A stretch of DNA of 64,000 bases from Streptococcus salivarius (GTDB lineage: Bacteria; Bacillota; Bacilli; Lactobacillales; Streptococcaceae): contig NZ_CP009913.1 of NCBI RefSeq assembly GCF_000785515.1, positions 462,001-526,000 on the forward strand, written 5' to 3'. Shown here piece after piece: positions 19,169 through 28,538 of this stretch. Each line of letters starts with the position of its first letter. Within the stretch, counting starts at the first letter, position 1. The notes below the pieces were generated by a model, which had not been told where the DNA came from, searched no databases, and saw only the letters and a program-made list of their open reading frames with translations. The position numbers and the translations under genes were made by a program.

Positions 19169-21787
19169 ATGAAACAACTTACTTCAGCACAAATTCGTCA
19201 AATGTGGCTTGATTTCTGGAAATCAAAAGGTCACGCTGTTGAACCATCAGCTAACTTGGTTCCAGTTAACGATCCAACCCTTCTTTGGATTAACTCAGGG
19301 GTTGCCACTTTGAAGAAATACTTTGATGGCTCTGTGATTCCTGAAAATCCACGTATCACCAACTCACAAAAGGCTATCCGTACCAACGATATCGAAAACG
19401 TTGGTAAGACAGCTCGTCACCACACAATGTTTGAAATGCTTGGTAACTTCTCAGTTGGTGACTACTTCCGTGATGAAGCCATCGAATGGGGTTATGAGCT
19501 TTTGACAAGCCCAGAGTGGTTTGATTTTCCAAAAGACAAACTTTACATGACTTACTATCCAGATGATAAAGATTCATACAACCGCTGGATTGCTTGTGGT
19601 GTTGAACCTAGTCATTTGATTCCAATTGAAGATAACTTCTGGGAAATCGGTGCTGGACCTTCAGGACCAGATACTGAAATCTTCTTTGACCGTGGCGAAG
19701 ACTTTGACCCTGACAATATTGGTATCCGTTTGCTTGAAGAAGATATTGAAAACGACCGTTACATTGAAATTTGGAACATCGTTTTGTCACAATTCAATGC
19801 AGACCCAGCTGTTCCACGTTCAGAATACAAGGAACTTCCTAATAAAAACATTGATACGGGCGCAGGTCTTGAACGTCTTGTAGCCGTGATGCAAGGGGCT
19901 AAAACAAACTTTGAAACAGACCTCTTCATGCCTATCATTCGTGAAATCGAAAAAATGTCTGGTAAAACTTATGATCCAGATGGTGACACAATGAGCTTCA
20001 AGGTCATCGCTGACCACATCCGTTCATTGGCATTTGCCATTGGTGATGGTGCCCTTCCAGGTAATGAAGGTCGTGGTTATGTCCTTCGTCGTCTTCTCCG
20101 TCGTGCCGTAATGCACGGCCGTCGTCTCGGCATTTCTGATGCTTTCTTGTACAAACTTGTTCCAACTGTTGGTCAAATCATGGAAAGCTATTACCCAGAA
20201 GTTCTTGAGAAGAAAGACTTTATCGAAAAAATCGTTAAACGTGAAGAAGAAACCTTTGCACGTACCATCGATGCAGGTTCAAGCATGCTTGACGAGCTTC
20301 TTGCTAACCTTAAGAAATCTGGTAAAGATACGCTTGAAGGTAAAGACATCTTTAAACTTTACGATACTTATGGATTCCCAGTGGAATTGACAGAAGAGTT
20401 GGCTGAAGATGAAGGCTTCAAGATTGACCATGAAGGTTTTAAAGCTGCCATGAAAGAACAACAAGAACGTGCGCGTGCTAGCGTGGTTAAAGGTGGTTCT
20501 ATGGGTATGCAAAATGAAACCCTCGCCAACATCACTGAACCATCTGAGTTCTTGTATGAAGCTGAAACAGCTGAAAGCCGTTTGAGCGTTATCGTTGCTG
20601 ATGATGCTCGTCATGATAGTGTTAACTCTGGTCAAGCACTCCTTGTCTTTGAACAAACACCATTCTATGCTGAAATGGGTGGACAAGTAGCAGACCACGG
20701 TACGATCTCAGATGCAGCTGGTACTGTTGTTGCGCGTGTGGTTGATGTTCAACGTGCACCAAATGGACAAGCCCTTCACACTGTTGAGGTTGAAGGTGAA
20801 CTTGTTGTAGGTGCTAACTACAAACTTGAAATTGACCACACACGTCGTCACCGTGTTATGAAGAACCACACAGCGACTCACCTCTTGCATGCTGCCCTTC
20901 ATAATATCGTTGGTGATCATGCTGTTCAAGCTGGTTCTCTTAATGAACAAGAATTCTTGCGTTTCGACTTCACTCACTTTGAGGCTGTAACTCCAGAAGA
21001 ATTGCGTGCTATCGAAGAACAAGTCAACGAAGAAATCTGGAAAGCCACTCCAGTAACAACTATTGAAACAGACATTGACACTGCTAAATCAATGGGAGCT
21101 ATGGCCCTTTTTGGTGAAAAATATGGTAAGAATGTTCGTGTCGTTTCAATCGGTGATTACTCTGTTGAGCTTTGTGGTGGTACGCACGTTGCCAACACTG
21201 CTGAAATCGGTATGTTCAAGATTGTCAAAGAAGAAGGTATCGGTTCAGGAACACGTCGTATCTTGGCAGTGACATCACGTGAAGCTTACCTTGCTTACCG
21301 TGAAGAAGAAGATGCCCTCAAAGCAATCGCAGCAACACTTAAAGCACCACAATTGAAAGAAGTGCCTAACAAGGTTGCTAGCCTTCAAGAGCAATTGCAT
21401 GCCCTTCAAAAAGAAAATGCTGCGCTTAAAGAAAAGGCAGCTGCAGCTGCAGCTGGTGACGTCTTCAAAGATGTTAAAGAAGCTAACGGTGTTCGTTACA
21501 TTGCTAGCCAAGTAGAAGTTTCTGATGCAGGTGCCCTTCGTACCTTCGCGGACCAATGGAAACAAGCAGACTACTCTGACGTCCTTGTCCTTGCAGCTCA
21601 CATTGGCGAAAAAGTTAATGTTCTTGTAGCAAGCAAGTCTAAAGATGTTCACGCAGGTAATGTTATCAAGGTTCTCGCACCAATCGTATCAGGTCGTGGT
21701 GGTGGTAAACCAGATATGGCCATGGCCGGTGGTAGCGATGCCAATGGTATCCAAGATCTTCTTTCAGCAGTAGCAGAACAGCTCTAA
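19169..21787 (+). CDS. alaS: Alanyl-tRNA synthetase
   Basis: 872 residues, full length for bacterial AlaRS. It charges tRNA-Ala and edits mischarged Ser/Gly. Domains: the class II catalytic core at the N-terminus ([26 protein letters not shown]), a tRNA-recognition helical region, an editing domain with [11 protein letters not shown] and CGGTHV zinc-binding motifs, then a coiled coil and a C-terminal domain (DHHA1-like, [15 protein letters not shown]). AAGGAGAAACA precedes the ATG. It lies downstream of the T-box and the LURP-one-like gene, and a strong terminator follows. Confidence 0.98.
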   Translation: MKQLTSAQIRQMWLDFWKSKGHAVEPSANLVPVNDPTLLWINSGVATLKKYFDGSVIPENPRITNSQKAIRTNDIENVGKTARHHTMFEMLGNFSVGDYFRDEAIEWGYELLTSPEWFDFPKDKLYMTYYPDDKDSYNRWIACGVEPSHLIPIEDNFWEIGAGPSGPDTEIFFDRGEDFDPDNIGIRLLEEDIENDRYIEIWNIVLSQFNADPAVPRSEYKELPNKNIDTGAGLERLVAVMQGAKTNFETDLFMPIIREIEKMSGKTYDPDGDTMSFKVIADHIRSLAFAIGDGALPGNEGRGYVLRRLLRRAVMHGRRLGISDAFLYKLVPTVGQIMESYYPEVLEKKDFIEKIVKREEETFARTIDAGSSMLDELLANLKKSGKDTLEGKDIFKLYDTYGFPVELTEELAEDEGFKIDHEGFKAAMKEQQERARASVVKGGSMGMQNETLANITEPSEFLYEAETAESRLSVIVADDARHDSVNSGQALLVFEQTPFYAEMGGQVADHGTISDAAGTVVARVVDVQRAPNGQALHTVEVEGELVVGANYKLEIDHTRRHRVMKNHTATHLLHAALHNIVGDHAVQAGSLNEQEFLRFDFTHFEAVTPEELRAIEEQVNEEIWKATPVTTIETDIDTAKSMGAMALFGEKYGKNVRVVSIGDYSVELCGGTHVANTAEIGMFKIVKEEGIGSGTRRILAVTSREAYLAYREEEDALKAIAATLKAPQLKEVPNKVASLQEQLHALQKENAALKEKAAAAAAGDVFKDVKEANGVRYIASQVEVSDAGALRTFADQWKQADYSDVLVLAAHIGEKVNVLVASKSKDVHAGNVIKVLAPIVSGRGGGKPDMAMAGGSDANGIQDLLSAVAEQL

Positions 21788-21812
21788 GATGTGATACAAT
21801 AAAAGTAACTTG

Positions 21813-21847
21813 AAAAGATAGGATGAAAATCCTATCTTTTTTTCTTT
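21813..21847 (+). terminator. Intrinsic terminator after alaS
   Basis: AAAAGATAGGAT, GAAA loop, ATCCTATCTTTT, then further T's: a perfect 12-bp stem. Confidence 0.92.
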
Positions 21848-21965
21848 GTAAGTGGTATTGAAAGTAATGATTATTTTCGTTTCATAATTGAAATAGTGAA
21901 TACTGGGTGGTATACTATTACAAATCATAAAAATTATAATAGTTTCAAGTAAAAGGGAGCTAGCG

Positions 21966-22890
21966 ATGTTTGGACAAGACTTTGGTCATCGGTTAAGAGA
22001 GTTGAGATTAGCACAAGGATTCACTAAAGAAAAATTTTGTGAAGGGGATGAGGTTTTATCAGTACGGCAATTGACACGTATAGAAACAGGGAAGTCTCAA
22101 CCTAAATTAGAGACCTTAGAGCACTTGGCAAGACGTCTGAATATATCTTTATCGGAATTGCTTGGAGAGAGGGCTATAGGCTCAAAGTTGCCGGTAGAAT
22201 ACCTCAATCTCAAATATCAATTGATGCATGCGACTAGTTTAGATAAGCCAAATAACCTAATGAAACTAGACGAAAAGCTGGGTAAAATTATTGATATCTA
22301 TTATGATGATTTGCCAGTTGATGAACAGAGGGTCGTTGATATTTTACAGTCAAAACTTTACTCATATACTTCAAAGACACACCAAAAATTTGGCATGAGC
22401 ATATTGGAGAAGAGTTTACCTTCATTATGTGAGAAAAGGGTATACACTATCAATGACCTACTACTTATAGAACTATATCAAATCTCGTTAGGAGATGGTG
22501 ATAGTATGCGGTCAGATGGGTTTAGTGAAGGGACCTTTTATACCATTTGTAGGAATCTTATAAATAGTTATGATAGTATTCCCACGGAGTATCTATTTTT
22601 ACTTAGGGATGCCTTATTAATGGTTCCAATAGTTGAATATGAACGAAAAAAAGTTTCATTTATCGGAAGTAGCATTCAATCAACTGCATCACATTATGGA
22701 GGAAACTCAAGATTATCAGAAAAAACCAATTTTGAGAATGCTAGAGGGACAGTATCTATATGTTGTAAAGAATGATATTTTTGAGGCTAAAAAGGCCTAT
22801 CAAGAAGGGATAATCTTGGCTAGATTGCTAGGAGACACCTCTTTAACTGACATCATATCAGAGAAAATGAGAGATGCTATGAAAGAATAG
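21966..22890 (+). pseudogene. ComR/ScuR-like RRNPP regulator, frameshifted near the C-terminus
   Basis: An N-terminal XRE helix-turn-helix (residues ~8-62; LSVRQLTRIETGKSQP) is followed by a helical repeat domain with PVEYLNLKYQL and LPVDEQRVVDIL segments. This resembles ComR-type peptide-responsive regulators of streptococci. The first frame ends at 22775 after diverging at a 7-base A run (22646-22652). With 6 A's the frame would continue as ..ERKKFHLSEVAFNQLH to 22890, giving ~307 residues, the usual ComR length. As sequenced, the product is 269 residues with an abnormal end and a lost C-terminal repeat region. No cognate ComS-like peptide gene was found. Slippage, decay or sequencing error are all possible. 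Confidence 0.75.
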
Positions 22891-22920
22891 AGCAGGACAT
22901 ACGTGTCCTGTTCTTTTTTT
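22889..22920 (+). promoter_or_regulatory. Palindrome with T-tract: terminator and/or ComR-box
   Basis: AGAGCAGGACA (22889-22899), TACG, TGTCCTGTTCT (22904-22914), then T's. As RNA it is an 11-bp stem with a stable UACG loop and U tract, a typical terminator. As DNA, the 20-mer GCAGGACATACGTGTCCTGT closely resembles the streptococcal ComR-box (GACAT-N2-ATGTC type palindrome followed by a T-tract). A TATTAT -10 candidate lies at 22934-22939, 22 bases after the box. Both readings fit; the terminator role is the safer one. Confidence 0.65.
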
Positions 22921-23028
22921 CTAATATGCAGTATATTATACCCATAAGAAGAATTAAAGAATATAACTTATTTCATTGAGATTTTTGAAAATGACACAGT
23001 CTAAAATAGAGTAATAAGGAGAATTATT

Positions 23029-23721
23029 ATGAAACCTGCTACAAAACGTTTCACAACTTTAACCGCACTCGCTTTAACTTCCGTTCTATTACTTGGTGCA
23101 TGTGGTAATAACAAGAAGGAAGCTACATTAACATCGAGCTCTAGTAAGGTTAGTCAGAAAGTGAAATCGACAAAACCATCTTCAAAAGAAAAAACGAAGA
23201 AGTCTGAGCAAAAGACAAAATCTTCTAGTTCAGAAGAGGTCTCAAAGGCAACCTCTGGAGAAACGGCTTCACAACCATCAGCCGGAAATGTTGCTGGATC
23301 TACTCAACAAGAAGTTGCTCCAACAAATCCTAGTGAAGAAACAGCTGGAGTAAATCAAGGAACTCCTACAGAACAACCAGCTGCTTCAGCGGAACAAACA
23401 CCAGCTACCACAGTGGTTGATGCTACGGCAATGGCTAATGGTGATTTCTCTAGTGTTGCTGGTACCTATCAAAATGACTTAGGGGACACAATTACAGTAT
23501 CCCCATCCGGTAGTGTAACCCGTGTTGGTGCTGAAAGTGGTTATAGTGATACAAGTAGTCAGCTCTTTAATGGTTTTGCTCAAGATGGCGGTTATGTAGC
23601 AGGATTTGCTCATAATGATGGACCAACTAGTGACCCAATTTTCTTTGATAGTAATGGACAGATTCGTTTCGGTTCTGATGCGATATATGGTCGAATGCAT
23701 GTTTACAATAAATTAGATTAA
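23029..23721 (+). CDS. Lipoprotein with probable DUF6287 domain
   Basis: 230 residues. Lipoprotein signal peptide with lipobox LLGAC (Cys at about residue 25), then a long Ser/Thr/Lys/Glu linker (about 30-130). A compact C-terminal domain begins MANGDFSSVAGTYQN and contains ITVSPSGSV. This domain matches the ones ending the anchored proteins at 29426 and 32487, and resembles the streptococcal family called DUF6287. It is expected on the outer face of the membrane. AAGGAGAATTATT precedes the ATG. The gene lies just downstream of the ComR-like regulator and its palindrome. Function unknown. Confidence 0.82.
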   Translation: MKPATKRFTTLTALALTSVLLLGACGNNKKEATLTSSSSKVSQKVKSTKPSSKEKTKKSEQKTKSSSSEEVSKATSGETASQPSAGNVAGSTQQEVAPTNPSEETAGVNQGTPTEQPAASAEQTPATTVVDATAMANGDFSSVAGTYQNDLGDTITVSPSGSVTRVGAESGYSDTSSQLFNGFAQDGGYVAGFAHNDGPTSDPIFFDSNGQIRFGSDAIYGRMHVYNKLD

Positions 23722-23785
23722 TGGTATTGTCCCTCGGTACTTAAGAAAAGGAAATTACAAGTAGTAGAAGGAGTACGCTTTAAAA

Positions 23786-24076
23786 ATGTCTCAAAAAGAA
23801 CATGGAGAAGTGAGAAGTACTAGTGGTACCTTAAAGGGGACCTATCACTATTTGGATTCTCCCAGTCCTCATTTGTTTCCGTTTGTCTTTATTAGTAACG
23901 TAACAGATAGCCTTCAGATGTTTCGCGTGTGTAAGAATGGAAAGCCAATTGCCTTTCCATTACTTCTACCAAATCAGTATAAAATTGTTTACATTAAGGA
24001 CTTTCAAAATGTTAGCTCCTGCGATGAGATTACAGTGACTGAACATTTAGAAGAATACATCTATGATGAATCATAG
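23786..24076 (+). CDS. Small hypothetical protein
   Basis: 96 residues with no signal peptide or membrane helix. It looks like a small beta-rich domain (TLKGTYHYLDSP, FPFVFISNV, NQYKIVYIKDF). Not recognised. GAAGGAG lies 12 bases before the ATG, slightly far. It starts 64 bases after the lipoprotein gene with no terminator between, so they are probably co-transcribed. A terminator follows at 24170. Confidence 0.6.
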   Translation: MSQKEHGEVRSTSGTLKGTYHYLDSPSPHLFPFVFISNVTDSLQMFRVCKNGKPIAFPLLLPNQYKIVYIKDFQNVSSCDEITVTEHLEEYIYDES

Positions 24077-24169
24077 TTAGACCAGATTGATACCTATAGT
24101 CAAATCAACCCAGAATGAATTAATTAATCTATTCAGATTTGCTTAATGTGTCAAGGAATTAGATGTAGC

Positions 24170-24203
24170 AAAAGCCCTCAGGTAGTTCTTGGGGGTTTTC
24201 TTA
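24170..24203 (+). terminator. Intrinsic terminator
   Basis: AAAAGCCCTCA pairs with TTGGGGGTTTT (one bulged G); T-rich end. Confidence 0.7.
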
Positions 24204-24273
24204 ATTATAGTTATTTGAAAGAATTAGATATCAATTTTCTACAAAATAAAGTTTAGTAATAATATTGAAATAA

Positions 24274-24323
24274 TTGTAAAAAATATTTCAAAGGGGTATA
24301 ATAGAAATGTGAAAACGGTTCCA
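24274..24323 (+). promoter_or_regulatory. Promoter with overlapping cre-like site
   Basis: TTGTAA (24274-24279), 17-bp spacer, TATAAT (24297-24302). TGAAAACGGTTCCA at 24310-24323 matches 13 of 14 positions of the CcpA cre consensus (TGWAANCGNTNWCA) and would cover the transcription start. This suggests carbon catabolite repression of the following surface-protein gene. Confidence 0.6.
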
Positions 24324-24361
24324 AGTTTTATCAAACAGCCTAGAAAGTGAGAGTGATCAAA

Positions 24362-26917
24362 ATGAGAAAGGCATATGTTGTTAAGGAACGTCAACGTTAC
24401 TCAATTCGTAAATATTCTTTTGGAGCTGCATCAGTCTTGATTGGTGCGAGCTTGATGCTTGGTGGACATGCTTTGGCTCAGGAACAAGCCAATGGCGCAA
24501 GTTCCAGCAAGGATTATGAAGTTTTTGTAAATAATTCTGAACCACTTCAAATCGACCAGGCGACTTCAGAAGCTGTTACCGATGTCCTCAATCAACCAGC
24601 TTCAAGATCTGAAGCGCCAAGACCTAAGCTTGCCAGCAGTGAAGTTGCTTCTTCTGAAGCTAGTAGTGTAGTAGCTAGCGAGGCTGCTTCTTTGGAAGTA
24701 CCGGCAGAGGTTGCTCATTCTGCATCTGCTGTTGCTACTGTTTCTAGATCAGAAGTGGCTAGTCCACGTTCTGAAGTGTCATCAGTAGCTAGCTCTGAAG
24801 CAGCAAGTGAGACTAACCGTTCCGCAACTTCAGAAGTAGCAGAAGTTAGAGGTACTGAGCGTGAAGCTGTCGAAACACGTCAACCTGGTGTAGATGGTCC
24901 AGTGACTGCTGATGGTTCTCTTGATATCCCATCAAACGGTACTTTTTATTTCCGTCGCACAACTGAAATTCGTACAGCGCCTATCATGGATATCAAACCT
25001 GCCTTTGTCTTTAGTGCAGGTGACCATGTTATCTATGATAAGGTCTTGAAGAGAGACAATCATCAATGGATTTCTTACATTGGCTACGACTATGAACGCT
25101 ACTACGCTGATATCGCAGCATTGAAGGCTGAAAACACTAATAGCACCACTGAAGCAACTAGAGATGAAGTCATCCCTGAACGTGGTACTTATTACTTTAC
25201 TAAACCTGCAGATGTGAAGAACCAACCTAGCTTGACTGCCAAGACTGAGTTCAATTTTGATCCAGGCATGTCAGTCAACTACGATAGATCTTTGCTTGCT
25301 GACAACCACCGTTGGATTTCCTATGTGTCATACAATGGTACTCGTCGTTACGTCGATCTAGGTGCTGCAGCAGAGGCTGTAGCTAAACCAAGAGGCGATA
25401 TTGCTATTGAAAGCCATGATAATGGTGACTTTAGTGTGGTTATCAGTAATGTTTCAGATCAAAACGGTGTCCTTGGGGTATCTGTTCCAATCTGGTCTGA
25501 AAAGAATGGTCAAGATGACATCATCTGGTACAATGCGACTCGTCTTAACAATGGTAACTACAAGGTTAACGTCAGTCTAACTGACCACAAGAATGAACGT
25601 GGCCTCTACAATGTTCATCTTTACTATGTTGAAACTAATGGTAAATTAGTTGGTGTGGGTGGCATAACTTACACAGTTCCTGCCAAAGTTGAAGAAACTC
25701 ATACAACTACTAGCTATAGCCTTCCTGATGCAGGAACTTACACCTTCAAAGAACGTTCTAGCATCAAGGCAGAACCTCGTGTGGCAAGTCCAGAGTTGGC
25801 CTACTACGATGCTGGCATGTCAGTCAACTACGACAAGATTGTCAGTGGTGATGGTTACCAATGGCTTTCTTACCTCAGCTACAATGGCAACCGCCGTTAT
25901 GTAGCCGTGTCTAAACTTGCTCAACAAGAAAGCAAACCAAGCGGTACTATCAATATTGAAAATCTCTCTAACCTTGGTTTTGACGTTCATATCACTAATG
26001 TTTCTGGTGGTGATAAAGCTATCCAAGGCGTAAGTGTTCCAGTTTGGACAGCTCAAAACGGTCAAGACGATCTTGTATGGCACCAAGCTAGCAGACAAAA
26101 TGATGGTAGCTACAAGGTTCGTATCAATGTTAGTGACCATAAGGCTGAAGCAGGTGAATACATTGTCCATCTCTACTATGTCCAAGATGGTAAAATGGTA
26201 GGTATCGGAGGCACTAGCACAACTGTTCCAGTTCAAAATGCAACCCGCCACAACCTTCCAGCTTCAGGTTCATACACCTTTACCGCCCGTACTGGCATCA
26301 AGACTCAACCTTTGGTAGCCAACCCAGATGTTAGCTACTACGATGCTGGTATGTCAGTCAACTATGACAAGGTTGTCAATAATGATGGCTATACATGGCT
26401 TTCTTACCTTAGCTATTCAGGACATCGTTTCTATGTGGCTATCGCACCAACAAGTGTGACTAAACCAGTAGAACAACCTGTTCAACCAAGCACACCATCA
26501 TCTGGTACCTATACTTTCAAAGAACGCTCTAGCATTAAAGCAGAACCAAGTGTGGCAAGTTCAGAGTTGGCCTACTATGATGCTGGTATGTCCGTTAACT
26601 ATGACAGATTGGTGACTGCAGATGGTCATACATGGCTCTCTTATGTCAGCCATGGAGGCAACCGCCGATACATTGCTATTGATGGTAAGGCAACAGCAGT
26701 TACTCAACCAGTAAGTCCAAGCCTAGCGGCAACTGGCACCTATACCTTTACCAAACCTAGCTCTATCAAGGCTCAACCAAGCGTTGCAAGCCCAGAGTTA
26801 GCCTACTATGATAAAGGCATGTCCGTTCGATATGACAAGGTCCTTACAGCTGATGGACACACATGGTTGTCTTATGTAACCTATAGCGGTGCAAGACGCT
26901 ATGTAGATATTTCTTAA
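24362..26917 (+). CDS. YSIRK-type secreted surface protein with six SH3b and two Bsp-like repeats
   Basis: 851 residues from ATG 24362 (a GTG at 24347 is a weaker alternative). YSIRKYSFGAASVLIGAS marks the septum-directed signal peptide. A Ser/Ala/Glu-rich linker follows (about 45-190), then repeats. SH3b modules carry the signature NYDK...(H/Y)(Q/T)WLSY...RRYV; I count six. Two GBS-Bsp-like modules (VPIWSEKNGQDD, VHLYY) lie between SH3b 2-3 and 3-4. There is no LPXTG and the protein ends within the last SH3b, so wall attachment is probably non-covalent through SH3b binding to peptidoglycan. No catalytic domain is seen. The IS at 26929 begins 11 bases after the stop. Confidence 0.88.
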   Translation: MRKAYVVKERQRYSIRKYSFGAASVLIGASLMLGGHALAQEQANGASSSKDYEVFVNNSEPLQIDQATSEAVTDVLNQPASRSEAPRPKLASSEVASSEASSVVASEAASLEVPAEVAHSASAVATVSRSEVASPRSEVSSVASSEAASETNRSATSEVAEVRGTEREAVETRQPGVDGPVTADGSLDIPSNGTFYFRRTTEIRTAPIMDIKPAFVFSAGDHVIYDKVLKRDNHQWISYIGYDYERYYADIAALKAENTNSTTEATRDEVIPERGTYYFTKPADVKNQPSLTAKTEFNFDPGMSVNYDRSLLADNHRWISYVSYNGTRRYVDLGAAAEAVAKPRGDIAIESHDNGDFSVVISNVSDQNGVLGVSVPIWSEKNGQDDIIWYNATRLNNGNYKVNVSLTDHKNERGLYNVHLYYVETNGKLVGVGGITYTVPAKVEETHTTTSYSLPDAGTYTFKERSSIKAEPRVASPELAYYDAGMSVNYDKIVSGDGYQWLSYLSYNGNRRYVAVSKLAQQESKPSGTINIENLSNLGFDVHITNVSGGDKAIQGVSVPVWTAQNGQDDLVWHQASRQNDGSYKVRINVSDHKAEAGEYIVHLYYVQDGKMVGIGGTSTTVPVQNATRHNLPASGSYTFTARTGIKTQPLVANPDVSYYDAGMSVNYDKVVNNDGYTWLSYLSYSGHRFYVAIAPTSVTKPVEQPVQPSTPSSGTYTFKERSSIKAEPSVASSELAYYDAGMSVNYDRLVTADGHTWLSYVSHGGNRRYIAIDGKATAVTQPVSPSLAATGTYTFTKPSSIKAQPSVASPELAYYDKGMSVRYDKVLTADGHTWLSYVTYSGARRYVDIS

Positions 26918-26928
26918 GAGTTTTAACA

Positions 26929-28339
26929 GGCTCTTTGTCAACTGTAGTGGGTGACGAAAAGCTAACATCTAGAGAGAACCTGATAGGTTTTCTCTTTTTG
27001 TATGTTCAGAGTGATGAAAACACGCTTCCTAAAGTTAATAAAGTTTCTAAAACCGAAGCCTAGACGTTTAATATCTTTGATAAGCTTATTGGTCCCCTCC
27101 AATTTTGCATTTGAGTAATGTGTTTCTAGTGCATTTTTGATGTATTGTTTATGTTTACGAAAAGTCCTAAAGACTGTTTTGAAGTAATGATTGACCTTGC
27201 TTATATTCTCCTCTATGAGTTCAAAAAACTCATTCCCCCTCTTCTCCTGAAAGTGAAAAAGCAAAAGCTGATAGAGGTTATAATAATTGGAGAGTTCTTC
27301 TGAGAAATTCAGTGTCTTCTCAACGACTTCATGTGGGCATAATGTTTGATGGAAGGTCTTTGAGTAAAAAGGGTTGAGAGATAACTTACGGCTGTCCTTT
27401 TGGAAGAGTCTCCAGTGATTTTTTAAAGCTCGATAAGGTAGTGACTTCTTATCAAACTGATTCATAATGGCAATTCTTGTCTTTAAAAAGGCACGTCCAA
27501 GGTGCTGGATAATGTGAAATCGATCAAGAACAATTTTGGCGTTAGGGAAGAGTTTGCGAGCCAGTGGAATATAAGCTCCTGACATGTCCATCGTGATAAA
27601 CTGTACCTGTTGTCGGACTTTCAATGGATACTTCAAAAAATAGTTTCGTATAGTAGTTTGGCAGCGATTATCAAGGATGGTTATGAGTTTGTTGGTCTCA
27701 TAGTTTTGAGCCACAAAAGCGAGTTCACCTTTCTTGAACCCAAACTCATCCCAGGACATAACAGCTGGGAGTTTGTCATAATGTTCCTTGAAAGTAAACT
27801 GGTCAAGTTTACGATAGACAGTGGACGTCGATACACGAAGTCTTCTGGCAATATCCGTTAGTGATACCTTCTCAGTTAGAAGTTGTGCAACCTTTTGTCG
27901 GATAAGGTTGGAGATTTGGTGGTTTTTCTCAACGATTGAGGTTTCAGCCACCGTTACTCTCTTACACACTTTACACTGGAAGCGACGTTTCTTCAGACGT
28001 AGTAGTGTTGGAGTTCCAGCTTGTTCAAGAAGAGGGATTTTAGAAGATTTTTGAAAGTCGTACTTGATCATCATTCCATGGCAATGAGGGCATGGTGGTG
28101 CAGAATAATCAAGTTTTGCATGAATCTCGATATGAGTATTAGTTTCCAAAACAAGAGAAATAATGATGTTAGGGTCTTTAATTCCGATTAATTCTGTGGT
28201 ATTCTTAATAAGTCTCATAAGTTCTTCCTAATGATGGTTTGGTTGCTTTTCATTATAGTTCTTATGGGACTTTTTGTTTACACTCAAAAAGCTCTATAAT
28301 CTCTACAGTGGTTTTACCCACTACAGAAATTATAGAGCC
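26929..28339 (-). mobile_element. Complete ISL3-family insertion sequence (1,411 bp)
   Basis: Imperfect 24-bp terminal inverted repeats are visible: GGCTCTTTGTCAACTGTAGT at 26929 (continuing GGGT) and, on the other strand, GGCTCTATAATTTCTGTAGT from 28339. They are flanked by the 8-bp direct repeat TTTTAACA (26921-26928 and 28340-28347), the target duplication expected for ISL3 elements. It carries one intact transposase gene on the minus strand. The fresh duplication and intact gene suggest recent insertion. Confidence 0.95.
26962..28218 (-). CDS. ISL3-family transposase (IS1193/IS1167-like)
   Basis: 418 residues, full length. The N-terminal zinc-ribbon (CPHCHG and a later CKVC) and helix-turn-helix (VSLTDIARRLRVSTSTVYR) are followed by the DDE catalytic domain with MSWDEFGF, ITMDMSGAY and LDRFHIIQHL. 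The C-terminal segment SNAKLEGTNKLIKDIKRLGFGFRNF carries the last acidic residue. It catalyses cut-and-paste movement of the surrounding element. The frame is intact, so the element may be active. Confidence 0.95.
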   Translation of the reverse strand: MRLIKNTTELIGIKDPNIIISLVLETNTHIEIHAKLDYSAPPCPHCHGMMIKYDFQKSSKIPLLEQAGTPTLLRLKKRRFQCKVCKRVTVAETSIVEKNHQISNLIRQKVAQLLTEKVSLTDIARRLRVSTSTVYRKLDQFTFKEHYDKLPAVMSWDEFGFKKGELAFVAQNYETNKLITILDNRCQTTIRNYFLKYPLKVRQQVQFITMDMSGAYIPLARKLFPNAKIVLDRFHIIQHLGRAFLKTRIAIMNQFDKKSLPYRALKNHWRLFQKDSRKLSLNPFYSKTFHQTLCPHEVVEKTLNFSEELSNYYNLYQLLLFHFQEKRGNEFFELIEENISKVNHYFKTVFRTFRKHKQYIKNALETHYSNAKLEGTNKLIKDIKRLGFGFRNFINFRKRVFITLNIQKEKTYQVLSRC

Positions 28340-28344
28340 TTTTA

Positions 28345-28376
28345 ACATCACTCTCTTTTGAGGGTGGTGTTTTTTT
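28345..28376 (+). terminator. Terminator of the SH3b protein gene, displaced by the IS
   Basis: ACATCACTCTC (28345-28355), TTTT, GAGGGTGGTGT (28360-28370), then T's: an 11-bp stem allowing G-U pairs. Removing the IS and one TTTTAACA copy puts this hairpin about 10 bases after the surface-protein stop codon. Confidence 0.75.
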
Positions 28377-28538
28377 AGTTTCAAGAGTTGAATCAATATA
28401 TTGTTCAATATGTTTTAGAAACATTTGCTGTAAATTAGAGAAAGTTGTAAAATCAAGGTGAAAATATAGGATTAGTTCTACAAGTAGCTAATTCAGCAAG
28501 TTATTGAAAGAAAATGTTATAAAACGGAGGTACTGAGC

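Noticed and set aside
22926-22979. Possible ComS-like peptide MQYIIPIRRIKEYNLFH
   Set aside because: The start codon lies upstream of the -10 candidate, has no ribosome-binding site, and lacks the hydrophobic leader and aromatic pair typical of ComS.
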